From Brevibacterium picturae (GTDB taxonomy: Bacteria; Actinomycetota; Actinomycetes; Actinomycetales; Brevibacteriaceae): a DNA stretch of 64,000 bases. Shown here one piece after another: positions 45,647 to 53,660 of the stretch (position 1 is its first letter; every line of letters starts with the position of its first letter). The stretch spans positions 2,418,001-2,482,000 of the forward strand of contig NZ_LT629739.1 of NCBI RefSeq assembly GCF_900105045.1, read 5' to 3'. A program made the translations under genes and the position numbers. The notes beneath the pieces were generated by a model. The model saw only the letters and a list, made by a program, of their open reading frames with translations, ran no database searches and had not been told where the DNA came from.

Positions 45647-47373
45647 TGGCAGGCAAGGACGAAAGCCCAGACGGAGACTCCCCGGAGGAGCCGCTGGTGT
45701 CGAAGGGCACCGCAGGCGAGGGCATCGATGATCTGGGCGTTCCCATCGGCGATGACGTCACAGCGACCGATGACGATGCAGACGCGAAGAGCTCCGCGGC
45801 CTCATCCGCCAAGAGCGGCGAGTCCAGCAAGAGCGGCGAGTCCAGCAAGGGCGGCGAGTCCAGCAAGGGCGGTCAGTCTGCTGCGGGTGCAACGTCTGCC
45901 GATGACGAAGCGGATGGCGCCGACGCAGACGATGCGACCGAGGGGCTCGACGAGGTTCCATTCGAGCTTGCCGAGGACAATCCCTCATCCGAGGAGCTTC
46001 CCGAGACTGGTCTGGTCTCCGAGTTCGTCGACGTGAATAAGCGTCAAGCTGCGTGGCTGGTGTCGAATCGCGAGAGCTCGACCGCCCTGCGCAGTCCTTT
46101 CTTCCTGGTCACCGGTGCCGTCATCGTGCTCGGAATTATCGCCGCGATCATCTCCGGCGCTGTCGCGGGATCAGATTCGAAGTCGGGCACTCCGAGCATG
46201 GCCATGGTCGGAGTGGGCCAGCAGGCCGCCATGTACGAGCAGCAGCTCGGCGTGAAGATCACCGACGCGAAGGACGCCCAGGCCGCAGAGAAGCTGGTGC
46301 GCGAGGGCAAGGTCGATGCGGCCTTCATTCAGGACCCCACCGGACAGGCGCAGCCGACGATCATCGCTTTGGACGAACAGCCCGAGGTGCTGCTGGAGAA
46401 GCTGGCGCCGAAGACTGAGGCGACACTGCTGAATGAGCCGGCAGTCGGCGACGAGGTCGCCACTCCGCTGCTGTGGGGCATGGCCGTGTTCGCACTGCTC
46501 GTCGTGACTACGCTCGGCGCAGCGCTCTACCAGAACCTGCGTCTGGAGAAGCGCAACCGGATCACTGAGATCATCGCGGCCACGATCCCTCCTCGCGCCT
46601 CGGCGTCGGGTCGGATCACGGGCATGATCTCGCTGACAACAGTGCACCTGGTCGTCGCGATCGTCGTGGCCGAGCTTGGACTCTCCATCACCGGCAAGAC
46701 GTCATTGGCATTCGCCATGCTGCCCGGCCTGGGCTGGTTCGCACTGACCCTGCTGTTCACGGCCTGGACCATCTACGCGCTCCTCGTGTGGGCGTCGACC
46801 GTGACCGGCAGCAAGGCACGCAAGACCTTCGTCTCGATCATCGGCGTCATCACAGTGGGCGGCTTCATCGCTCCTGTGATCGTGGGTGCAACGGGAACCG
46901 TCGCCAAGGTGCTGTCGTGGACTCCGTTCACTTCGCCGCTGGGCATTGCCGGACGCTTCTTCGGGAGCTCACCCGAGTGGTGGGAAGGCCTGGTCGCCGC
47001 TGCCATTACCGCGGTCGTGGCACTCATCGTCCACTCGATGGCCAGCAGTGCCTACGTCCGCGCGGTACTCACCGGCGGCGGACGCGGCGGCAAGACAGTG
47101 AAGATGAGCAAGCGTGCGAAAAAGGTCTCCGTCGGCTCAGCCAGTGAAAAGAAGGCTGGTGCCAAGGGAGCGGCTGCGGACTCGGACTCCAAGGACAAAG
47201 GCGATTCGGACGGCGCGAGTGATTCCGACGCGGACGCTTCGGACGATTCGGACTCCGACGATGCGGACGCTGACGCCACCTCGGCGAAGGCAGCGAAGTC
47301 CGAGGAGTCGGCGGATGAAACCGATGCGGACTCCGATGGCGTCTCGGCGGATGAAACCGATGACAAGAAGTGA
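45646..47373 (+). CDS. ABC-2 type permease with long acidic tails
   Basis: A 575-residue membrane protein, the partner of the ATPase before it (ATG 45646 overlaps the TGA; AAGGAGG upstream). Residues 1-130 are acidic and disordered and include four near-repeats of KSGESS. A first membrane helix lies at about 145-165, then an extracytoplasmic domain to about 280, and five further helices to about 475 (NatB-like). The last 90 residues are Asp/Ser-rich with some Lys and are also disordered. Such a permease with a degenerate ATPase may not transport in the usual way. Confidence 0.85.
   Translation: MAGKDESPDGDSPEEPLVSKGTAGEGIDDLGVPIGDDVTATDDDADAKSSAASSAKSGESSKSGESSKGGESSKGGQSAAGATSADDEADGADADDATEGLDEVPFELAEDNPSSEELPETGLVSEFVDVNKRQAAWLVSNRESSTALRSPFFLVTGAVIVLGIIAAIISGAVAGSDSKSGTPSMAMVGVGQQAAMYEQQLGVKITDAKDAQAAEKLVREGKVDAAFIQDPTGQAQPTIIALDEQPEVLLEKLAPKTEATLLNEPAVGDEVATPLLWGMAVFALLVVTTLGAALYQNLRLEKRNRITEIIAATIPPRASASGRITGMISLTTVHLVVAIVVAELGLSITGKTSLAFAMLPGLGWFALTLLFTAWTIYALLVWASTVTGSKARKTFVSIIGVITVGGFIAPVIVGATGTVAKVLSWTPFTSPLGIAGRFFGSSPEWWEGLVAAAITAVVALIVHSMASSAYVRAVLTGGGRGGKTVKMSKRAKKVSVGSASEKKAGAKGAAADSDSKDKGDSDGASDSDADASDDSDSDDADADATSAKAAKSEESADETDADSDGVSADETDDKK
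45811..45882. repeat. 18-base tandem repeat in the permease gene
   Basis: Four head-to-tail 18-base units (45811, 45829, 45847, 45865). The first two are identical, the third differs by one base, and the fourth diverges more. They encode KSGESS-type repeats in the acidic N-terminus. Confidence 0.9.
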
Positions 47374-48014
47374 CTGAAGACAGCGCGCCGCAGTCGAACG
47401 CGCCACAGGTGGGGGTCGGTCCGTGGACCGGCCCCTGGCCTGTGTCTGAGCACTTCGATCCCGAGCTGTTGGCAGACGGCGATCGGCGCAATGTCGTCGA
47501 CAAGTATCGCTACTGGAAACTCGACGCGATCATTGCCGACCTCGACGCATCGCGACACGAATTCCACGTCGGCGTGGAGAACTGGCAGCACGACCTCAAC
47601 ATCGGTTCGGTGGTGAGGACAGCTAATGCCTTCAACGCCGCCGCTGTGCACATCGTGGGCAGAAGGCGGTGGAACAGGCGTGGGGCGATGGTCACCGACC
47701 GGTACCAGCACATCATTCACCACCCGAGCATCGACGACCTCCTGCAGTGGTGCACCGACAACTCAGTGCCCCTGATCGGAATCGACAACTTTCCTGACTC
47801 GGTGCCGTTGGAGACCTATGACCTGCCGCGAAACAGCCTGCTGCTGTTCGGGCAGGAGGGTCCTGGACTCAGCGAGGAGGCGCACGAGGCGAGCACTGCA
47901 GTGCTCTCGATCGCGCAGTACGGTTCGACCCGGTCGATGAATGCGGCCGCAGCGGCAGCGATCACCATGCACTCCTGGATCCGTCGCCACATCTACGACC
48001 AGCCGGTGGGCTGA
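47370..48014 (+). CDS. TrmH/SpoU-family RNA methyltransferase
   Basis: A 214-residue SPOUT methyltransferase. The three motifs are visible: NIGSVVRTANAF (about 76-87), LLLFGQEGPGLS (about 152-163), and IAQYGSTRSMNAAAAAAITM (about 176-195), the last forming the trefoil knot that binds SAM. It probably 2'-O-methylates a tRNA or rRNA ribose. GTG start with GTGA overlap with the permease stop, hence coupled. A palindrome cluster lies after it. Confidence 0.9.
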   Translation: MTEDSAPQSNAPQVGVGPWTGPWPVSEHFDPELLADGDRRNVVDKYRYWKLDAIIADLDASRHEFHVGVENWQHDLNIGSVVRTANAFNAAAVHIVGRRRWNRRGAMVTDRYQHIIHHPSIDDLLQWCTDNSVPLIGIDNFPDSVPLETYDLPRNSLLLFGQEGPGLSEEAHEASTAVLSIAQYGSTRSMNAAAAAAITMHSWIRRHIYDQPVG

Positions 48015-48031
48015 GGGGCTCTGAGCGGCGG

Positions 48032-48070
48032 CTGTGGCTGCCGCAGCCGCAGCCGCCGCGGCAGCCACAG
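48032..48070. repeat. Palindrome 1 downstream of the methyltransferase
   Basis: 13-bp perfect stem (48032-48044 with 48058-48070), loop 13 bases. It starts 18 bases after the stop of the methyltransferase gene and could be its terminator, although no T-run follows. Confidence 0.75.
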
Positions 48071-48115
48071 GCGCTGCAGCTGCCGCTGTGGCGGTCACCT
48101 GTCAGCTGCGGTCGA

Positions 48116-48175
48116 AACAGTCGGTAAGCGGTGGTCGAAGTCCGTGCCGCTGGCGACCACGAGTTACCGACTGTT
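48116..48175. repeat. Palindrome 2, nested cruciform
   Basis: Outer 12-bp stem AACAGTCGGTAA (48116-48127) with 48164-48175, and inner 7-bp stem GTGGTCG (48131-48137) with 48154-48160. A two-step hairpin in a noncoding interval. Confidence 0.8.
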
Positions 48176-48206
48176 CCCAACGGTTGGCACACAGAACTTC
48201 GACGAG

Positions 48207-48268
48207 AGCACAGAGAGGGCGGTCCGTGTCGATCCCAATGCTGGAAACGACGCGGACCGCCCTGTGCT
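48207..48268. repeat. Palindrome 3
   Basis: Stem of AGCACA (48207-48212) and GGGCGGTCCG (48217-48226) with CGGACCGCCC (48253-48262) and TGTGCT (48263-48268), with a 4-base bulge on the left. The loop is 26 bases. The interval 48015-48349 holds these three palindromes and no gene that I can support. Confidence 0.8.
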
Positions 48269-48349
48269 CTACGCTGTGAGCTCGATTCTGTTCGGCTGCC
48301 CCAGAACCCGGCGGAGGGGTAGCCTCAATCGCGATACTGTTTGACCGCC

Positions 48350-49498
48350 TCAGTTCAGGTCGGCGGCGTTCGGCTCGATGAGACCGCCGATCTCTGCGAG
48401 TTCGGCAGTCAGCGAATCAGCATCGTCGAAGGTGCGTGAGATGACGGTCAGCCGCTTCGCGTAGTGGCCGATCGGGTATTCCATCGTCATGCCGATGCCG
48501 CCGTGCATCTGAATCGACTCCTGGCTGATGTTGCGTGCCGATGCGTCGATGATGATCTTGGCGGCGATGACGTCCCGGTGACGATCCTTTTCAGAGCCGG
48601 CTTCCTCGTTGGTGACCGCGAGACGCGAGAACAGTGCCATGCTACGGGCGTACTCGAGGTCCGCGTAGAGGTCGGCCGCACGGTGCTGCAGAGCCTGGTT
48701 CGCGCCGATTGGGGCACCGAACTGCTCGCGGGTCTTGAGGTACTCGGCGGTCATGGTCATCGAGGCCTCCATGACACCGACAGCTTCGGCCATGATGGCG
48801 GCGTTGGCAGTGTCGATGATCTCGGCGACGACGGCATGTGCGTCGGCGGCGCCGAGGGGCTGTGCCGGTGCGTTGTCGAACTTCACGCTCGCGCTGCCCT
48901 GGCCGTCTGCCTGGCGGTGAGCGACGCGGCTGACACCCGTCGCTGATGCTGCGACCAGGAACAGTCCCAGAGTGCCGTTCTCGGTTGCGGTGACGATGAA
49001 GTGGTCGGCGACGTCGCCGCCGTGCACGCCGTTCTTCTCACCGCTGATGGTGAAGGAGCCGTCAGCGCCCGCCGAGGCGGTGGTGGACGGGGTGTCGATT
49101 GCGTAGCGCAGGCCGGGTTCGAGGGCGGCGAATGCGAGGAATGTCTGTCCCTCGGCGACTGCGGGCAGGATTTCCTGCTTCTGCTCTTCGGTGCCGGCCG
49201 CGGCGATCGCATTGGCTCCGAGTACGGCCGTGGCCAGGAACGGTTCGAGCACGAGACTGCGACCGAAGGCTTCCAAGACCACGGCAACCTCGGCGAAGGT
49301 CATCCCGGCCCCGCCGTAGTTCTCGTCGATAGCGAGACCGAGGAGGCCCATCTCTGCGAACTGTTCCCATTTTTCACGGGAGATGCCCTCGTCGCTTGCC
49401 AGGATGGCCTCACGTGCCTGGGCGTCGTATTCGGTGCGCAGGTACTTGTTCAAAGTGCTGGCGAGTTCTTGCTGAATGTCGTTGAGTTCAAGATCCAT
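48350..49498 (-). CDS. Acyl-CoA dehydrogenase, small-type subunit
   Basis: A 382-residue acyl-CoA dehydrogenase-fold flavoprotein, beginning MDLELNDIQQELAS. GGAGMTFAEVAVVLEAFGRS (about 61-80) lies in the N-terminal helices. The C-terminal HGGIGMTMEYPIGHYAKRL contains a Glu at the usual catalytic position of bacterial acyl-CoA dehydrogenases. It is the distal gene of a pair, 38 bases after the larger one. The pair resembles heteromeric enzymes such as PimC/PimD or FadE pairs in actinobacteria, acting on long or branched substrates. Ribosome binding site GAGGA. Confidence 0.85.
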   Translation of the reverse strand: MDLELNDIQQELASTLNKYLRTEYDAQAREAILASDEGISREKWEQFAEMGLLGLAIDENYGGAGMTFAEVAVVLEAFGRSLVLEPFLATAVLGANAIAAAGTEEQKQEILPAVAEGQTFLAFAALEPGLRYAIDTPSTTASAGADGSFTISGEKNGVHGGDVADHFIVTATENGTLGLFLVAASATGVSRVAHRQADGQGSASVKFDNAPAQPLGAADAHAVVAEIIDTANAAIMAEAVGVMEASMTMTAEYLKTREQFGAPIGANQALQHRAADLYADLEYARSMALFSRLAVTNEEAGSEKDRHRDVIAAKIIIDASARNISQESIQMHGGIGMTMEYPIGHYAKRLTVISRTFDDADSLTAELAEIGGLIEPNAADLN

Positions 49499-49536
49499 TG
49501 TTGTCCTCTTCTTAAGTGTCCTGGGTTTGGGGAACC

Positions 49537-50730
49537 TCAGAGACCAAGCAGTGCCTTCGAGATGATTCCGCGCTGCACCTCGGACGAACCGCCGTAGATG
49601 GTGACCTTGCGGGTATTGAAATACGCGGGGAGGGCGTCGACGGCGCCGAGCGGAAGATCAGACAGGCCCTCGCCCTGGACGCGGTCGGCGACGAAGTCGA
49701 GACCCTGCGGGCCGAGGACGTCGACGAGCAGTTCGCTGATGTCCTCCTGCAGCTGCGAGCCCTTGAGCTTGAGCACAGAAGAGCGCGGATCCGGCTTGTC
49801 CGAACCAGCCGCCTGAGTCGAAAGGATCCGCAGCTGAGTCATCTCGAGAGCAGTGAGCTCAGCTTCGATCCGGGTCAGGCGCGCGGAGAACAGCGGATCG
49901 TCGAGCAGAGTGCCACGTGCTGTCTTCGTCACCGCAGCGTAGGCCTTGGCGCGTGCGAGGTTGACCTTCGAGCCGCCGATGCGGGCGATGCCGGTGCGCT
50001 CGTTGCCGAGCAGGAACTTCGCGTAGGTCCAGCCCTTGTTCTCTTCACCGACGAGGTTCTCAACGGGGACCTCGACGTTGTCGAAGAAGACCTCGTTGAC
50101 CTCGTGACCGCCGTCGATGAGCTGAATCGGGCGAACCGTGACTCCGGGGGTCTTCATGTCGATGAGCAGGAAGGAGATGCCGGCCTGCTTCTTCACGTTC
50201 GGGTCGGTGCGGACGAGGTTGAACATCCAGTCGCCGTACTGGCCCAGGGTCGTCCAGGTCTTCTGCCCGTTGACGATGTACTTGTCCCCATCGCGGACCG
50301 CGGACGTTTTCAGCGATGCGAGGTCGGAGCCGGCATCTGGTTCGGAGAAGCCCTGCGACCACCAGATGTCGATGTTGGCAGTGGCCGGAAGGAAGCGCTC
50401 CTTGATCTCCTGGCTGCCGAAGGTGGCGATGACCGGGCCGACCATCGAGACGTTGAAGGGCAGCGGCTGGGGTACGCAGGCCAGCTGCATCTCTTCGAGC
50501 CAGATGTGGCGCTGCACAGGAGTCCAGTCCTGACCGCCCCATTCGACGGGCCAGTCCGGGACGGCATATCCGTGCTGATTGAGGATCCGCTGGGACGTGA
50601 CCATGTCGTCCTTGGTCAGCTCCTGACCGGTCGCGACCTTGAAGCGCAGCTCCTCGGGGATCTCCGTGCGATAGAACTGACGCATCTGCTGCGCGAACTC
50701 GCGCTCCTCTGCATTCAGCAAGGTGTCCAT
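49537..50730 (-). CDS. Acyl-CoA dehydrogenase, large-type subunit
   Basis: A 397-residue acyl-CoA dehydrogenase. FSEPDAGSDLASLKT (about 128-142) and VNGQKTWTTLGQYGDW bind FAD. The segment LLGNERTGIARIGG carries a Glu. The C-terminal YGGSSEVQRGIISKALLGL is typical. It resembles pimeloyl-CoA dehydrogenase large subunit and its FadE relatives. AGGAG lies six bases before ATG 50730. First gene of a two-gene operon that reads away from the LuxR cluster. Confidence 0.87.
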   Translation of the reverse strand: MDTLLNAEEREFAQQMRQFYRTEIPEELRFKVATGQELTKDDMVTSQRILNQHGYAVPDWPVEWGGQDWTPVQRHIWLEEMQLACVPQPLPFNVSMVGPVIATFGSQEIKERFLPATANIDIWWSQGFSEPDAGSDLASLKTSAVRDGDKYIVNGQKTWTTLGQYGDWMFNLVRTDPNVKKQAGISFLLIDMKTPGVTVRPIQLIDGGHEVNEVFFDNVEVPVENLVGEENKGWTYAKFLLGNERTGIARIGGSKVNLARAKAYAAVTKTARGTLLDDPLFSARLTRIEAELTALEMTQLRILSTQAAGSDKPDPRSSVLKLKGSQLQEDISELLVDVLGPQGLDFVADRVQGEGLSDLPLGAVDALPAYFNTRKVTIYGGSSEVQRGIISKALLGL

Positions 50731-50747
50731 GAAAACTCCTGATTGAT

Positions 50748-50782
50748 CGTTCGGTAACTTTACTCAATAGTACGTTTCGGTG
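50748..50782 (-). promoter_or_regulatory. Candidate promoter/operator of the acyl-CoA dehydrogenase operon
   Basis: A -10-like TACTAT on the minus strand (plus 50767-50772) is bracketed by two direct repeats on the plus strand, CGTTCGGT (50748-50755) and CGTTTCGGT (50773-50781). The repeats would suit a repressor such as a TetR protein. Judged by eye. Confidence 0.35.
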
Positions 50783-50905
50783 TTCAGGCTCACAAGTGGG
50801 GAGTGGGAATCGGCGGTCCCCTGCGGGCGAGCGGGAAGCGGAAGGATACCGGCAAGTGGTGTTGAGTGCTTCGTCTGCGTCGAAATAAATCAGTGCGGAT
50901 TCTCG

Positions 50906-50935
50906 TCTGATGCAGTAAAGTATGACAGTTATAGT
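50906..50935 (+). promoter_or_regulatory. Candidate promoter of the LuxR operon
   Basis: A good -10-like TATAGT (50930-50935) on the plus strand in an AT-rich patch. The -35 near 50906-50911 (TCTGAT) is poor. It leaves a leader of about 175 bases before ATG 51117. Confidence 0.4.
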
Positions 50936-51116
50936 AGGAGTTTTCATCTAATCGGCGCTGCTCTTGGCACTCGGCGCCGAACGACATCCACTCAAACGGA
51001 ATGCGGGCCGACCGGCACCGAAGGCGCTGGCCGATGTTCACGGGAGACTCGAAGCTGAGGTAATCCCGTCGCTGACCGCGCAGTGGGTTGCAAGCGGTAC
51101 AAAGAAGGCTGAGCAG

Positions 51117-53660
51117 ATGTCCACTGCTGTTCGATCGGTCCAACATCAGATTCTCGGGTACACCGACGAAGTGACGGCCGTGGTCAAATCCCTGACAGAC
51201 CCGGATGGTTGCGGTGCGCTGATCATCGGTGCTGCCGGTATCGGGAAGACCACGATGATGAACACGGCCCTGGCACGCCTCGACAAGGAGACTCCTGTTC
51301 TGCGCTTCCGCGGTTCGGAGACCCTGCGTGACCGGGATCTGGGAATCCTCGAGATACTCCTCTCCCAGTCCGGGAGCGCAACCACCGTGGGCGCGGGCGC
51401 CGCACTGTCGGCGATCGGCAGGGCACTGAGCATGCGATATTCAGACTCGGTCCCCATCGTGCTCATCGACAATGCGAATCTTGTCGATGCCACCTCACTG
51501 TCGGTGCTGACTCAACTCGCTGTGGCAGGACGGACCAAACTTCTCATCGCGGCGGAGTCGATTCGACCGCCCATCGACCTCGCCACAAGTCTCTGGCTCT
51601 CCGGCGGCCTCATCCGGGTCGACCTCAGCGGTCTTGATGAGGCCACTGTGGCCGCGTTGGCCGAGACCTCCGGTTCGCGTCCGTTCGAAGAGCGGTCGGT
51701 GACCCGTCTGCATGCACAGACCGGAGGAAATCCGCTTCTGCTCAGCCATGTCCTCTTCAATCACGATCACCTGCGCACCACGGACCGTATTCTGTGGAAC
51801 ATCGATCCGGAGCTGCGCCCCGTGCTCGAAATGGTTGCGATGACCGGAGCGGTCCACTATGAGACTCTCCTGCAGCTCTGTTCAGCCGATGGGCTCGATT
51901 CCCTGGTCGATGCCGGGATCATCAGAATGTCCCGGGGCCGGCACGCCGCAGTGAAGATCGTCGAGCCGGTGATCGCGGCCGCGCTGAAGTCACAGGTCAG
52001 ACCCTCCCATTCACTGTCCCTGTGGAAGGGACTGAGCGACGTCGTCGATATCGATTCGATGGACGGGCCTGCCCTGTTCGGGTACTTGTCTTGGGGGTTG
52101 AGTTTGGGCTTCGATCAGCCAGCCGACAAGATCCTCGCCGCCGTGGCCTGGGCCAATCGGGAAGGCAACTATTCCGGTGCGGCCGAACTCGCCGACTGCT
52201 CGCGCGAACACTCTGATGAACTGCTCCTCGAAACCGTTCGTGCACAACAGGGAAGCGGCAACATCAGAGCGGCGCGCAGGGCGTTTGACAGCATTCTCGA
52301 TCGTGTTGAGCAGAGATGGACGGAGATGAGCCCGGAGCTCCTCTCCCGAGCGGCAACGATGGACATGCGCCTGACCGACCCGCGTGAGCCGGATAGACTC
52401 CGCATCGGCTGGCTGCGCGAACATCTCGACGCCTCCTCCGACCGTGGCAGATTCGATGTCACAATTGCCCGGTTCGACCTGAAGGGAGGGCGATTCGCCG
52501 AGGCCATCGAACGTGCCGAACGTGTCTACCGCGACCATTCGTGTCTGACCCGTCACCGACTCCGTGCCTGCGCCGTGCTCGGAACGGCCTCGGTCCTCAC
52601 CGGCAATGTTGAGACCGGGCTGAAATTCATCGAGCAGGCGGAGCTGATGTTCGGCCTGCCAGGAATGACGAGTCTCGAACGTGAAGATTCGGCCCCTCAG
52701 TTCTTCATCGCCAGATACACCGCCGGTGACTGGGACAGGGCCCGAGCAGCGCTGAGCTGGACGGAGGCGAGAACGTGGAAGAACGTCAGCCCGATGCTGT
52801 CCGGGTTCGTCGGAGCCCTCATCGACCTGCGCACCGGCCACCCGGCCCGAGCGCTGGCCGTGTTGGAGAAGATCACGACGACCCGCGAAGACATCGGTTA
52901 TGTGGGCATCAACGCGGCAATGGACTTCGCGCGCGCACTGTTGGGAGATGCCGTCCCCAAGGAGTCGCCAAGGCGCAGCAGCCAACCGCCGGTCGGTGAC
53001 GACTATTCGTACTGGGTGGAGTTCGAGTCCTCGCTGTTCCAGCTGCAGACCCTGGCGTTGACGAAGCCGGATGAGGCTGCCGATCGCCTGTACACTCTCG
53101 GCGTTACGGCACGTTCGACCGGCGCCGCGACGTTGGCCGCTTCGGCTTGGCTGGAGGCAACATGCCTCGGTCATCGAGCGGCCCTTGTCGAACTCGGAGG
53201 AGCGGCTGCGGAGATCGATGGACGACCGGGACGTCTGGCCGGCATTGTCGCAGCTGCGATGACCGACGGATCACCGTCGGCTCTCATCGAGGCGGGCAGA
53301 GGTGCCTCAGAGTACGGCGCCGTCGTCCTCTGCTCCGCTCTTGCGAAACTGGCTCAGTCCCGCGCCGTCGATGCTCACGATCAGCAGGCGGCCAAAGACG
53401 CCCGCATCCTCATCGGCAACAGCCTGCGGGCGATCAGATTCAGCGCCTCGGGTCCACGACTGCCGGCGGTCCTGTCCGATCTCGAACGGCAACTCGTCGA
53501 CGGGATCATGGCCGGTCGCAGCAGTCAGGAACTCGGTGCCATGCAGCATCTGTCGGCACGGACGATCGAATGGCATCTCAGCAGGATCTATCGCCGCCTG
53601 CACGTGGCCAATCGACGCGAACTGCGCGAGGTGATCGCCTCATGGGAGGACCGTCCATGA
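51117..53660 (+). CDS. Large ATP-binding LuxR regulator 1
   Basis: An 847-residue STAND/LAL-type regulator. An N-terminal ATPase has Walker A GAAGIGKTT (38-46) and Walker B VPIVLIDNANLVD (about 106-118). The central part is a helical, TPR-like region and the C-terminus a LuxR helix-turn-helix (LSDLERQLVDGIMAGRSSQELG ... LSARTIEWHLSRIYRRLHV). ATG 51117 is the best start, with AAGAAGG eight bases upstream. Its stop overlaps the start of the second LuxR gene. The ligand is unknown. Confidence 0.88.
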   Translation: MSTAVRSVQHQILGYTDEVTAVVKSLTDPDGCGALIIGAAGIGKTTMMNTALARLDKETPVLRFRGSETLRDRDLGILEILLSQSGSATTVGAGAALSAIGRALSMRYSDSVPIVLIDNANLVDATSLSVLTQLAVAGRTKLLIAAESIRPPIDLATSLWLSGGLIRVDLSGLDEATVAALAETSGSRPFEERSVTRLHAQTGGNPLLLSHVLFNHDHLRTTDRILWNIDPELRPVLEMVAMTGAVHYETLLQLCSADGLDSLVDAGIIRMSRGRHAAVKIVEPVIAAALKSQVRPSHSLSLWKGLSDVVDIDSMDGPALFGYLSWGLSLGFDQPADKILAAVAWANREGNYSGAAELADCSREHSDELLLETVRAQQGSGNIRAARRAFDSILDRVEQRWTEMSPELLSRAATMDMRLTDPREPDRLRIGWLREHLDASSDRGRFDVTIARFDLKGGRFAEAIERAERVYRDHSCLTRHRLRACAVLGTASVLTGNVETGLKFIEQAELMFGLPGMTSLEREDSAPQFFIARYTAGDWDRARAALSWTEARTWKNVSPMLSGFVGALIDLRTGHPARALAVLEKITTTREDIGYVGINAAMDFARALLGDAVPKESPRRSSQPPVGDDYSYWVEFESSLFQLQTLALTKPDEAADRLYTLGVTARSTGAATLAASAWLEATCLGHRAALVELGGAAAEIDGRPGRLAGIVAAAMTDGSPSALIEAGRGASEYGAVVLCSALAKLAQSRAVDAHDQQAAKDARILIGNSLRAIRFSASGPRLPAVLSDLERQLVDGIMAGRSSQELGAMQHLSARTIEWHLSRIYRRLHVANRRELREVIASWEDRP

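Larger units (their letters stand above)
50731..51116. other. Divergent intergenic region with promoters
   Basis: This 386-base interval lies between the acyl-CoA dehydrogenase operon and the first LuxR gene. It contains promoter-like sites described separately, and no supported gene. The frame upstream of the LuxR start is open to TTG 50964, but that TTG has no ribosome binding site. Confidence 0.6.

Noticed and set aside
48015..48349. Possible CRISPR array
   Set aside because: The palindromes are unlike each other and have no regular repeat-spacer pattern.
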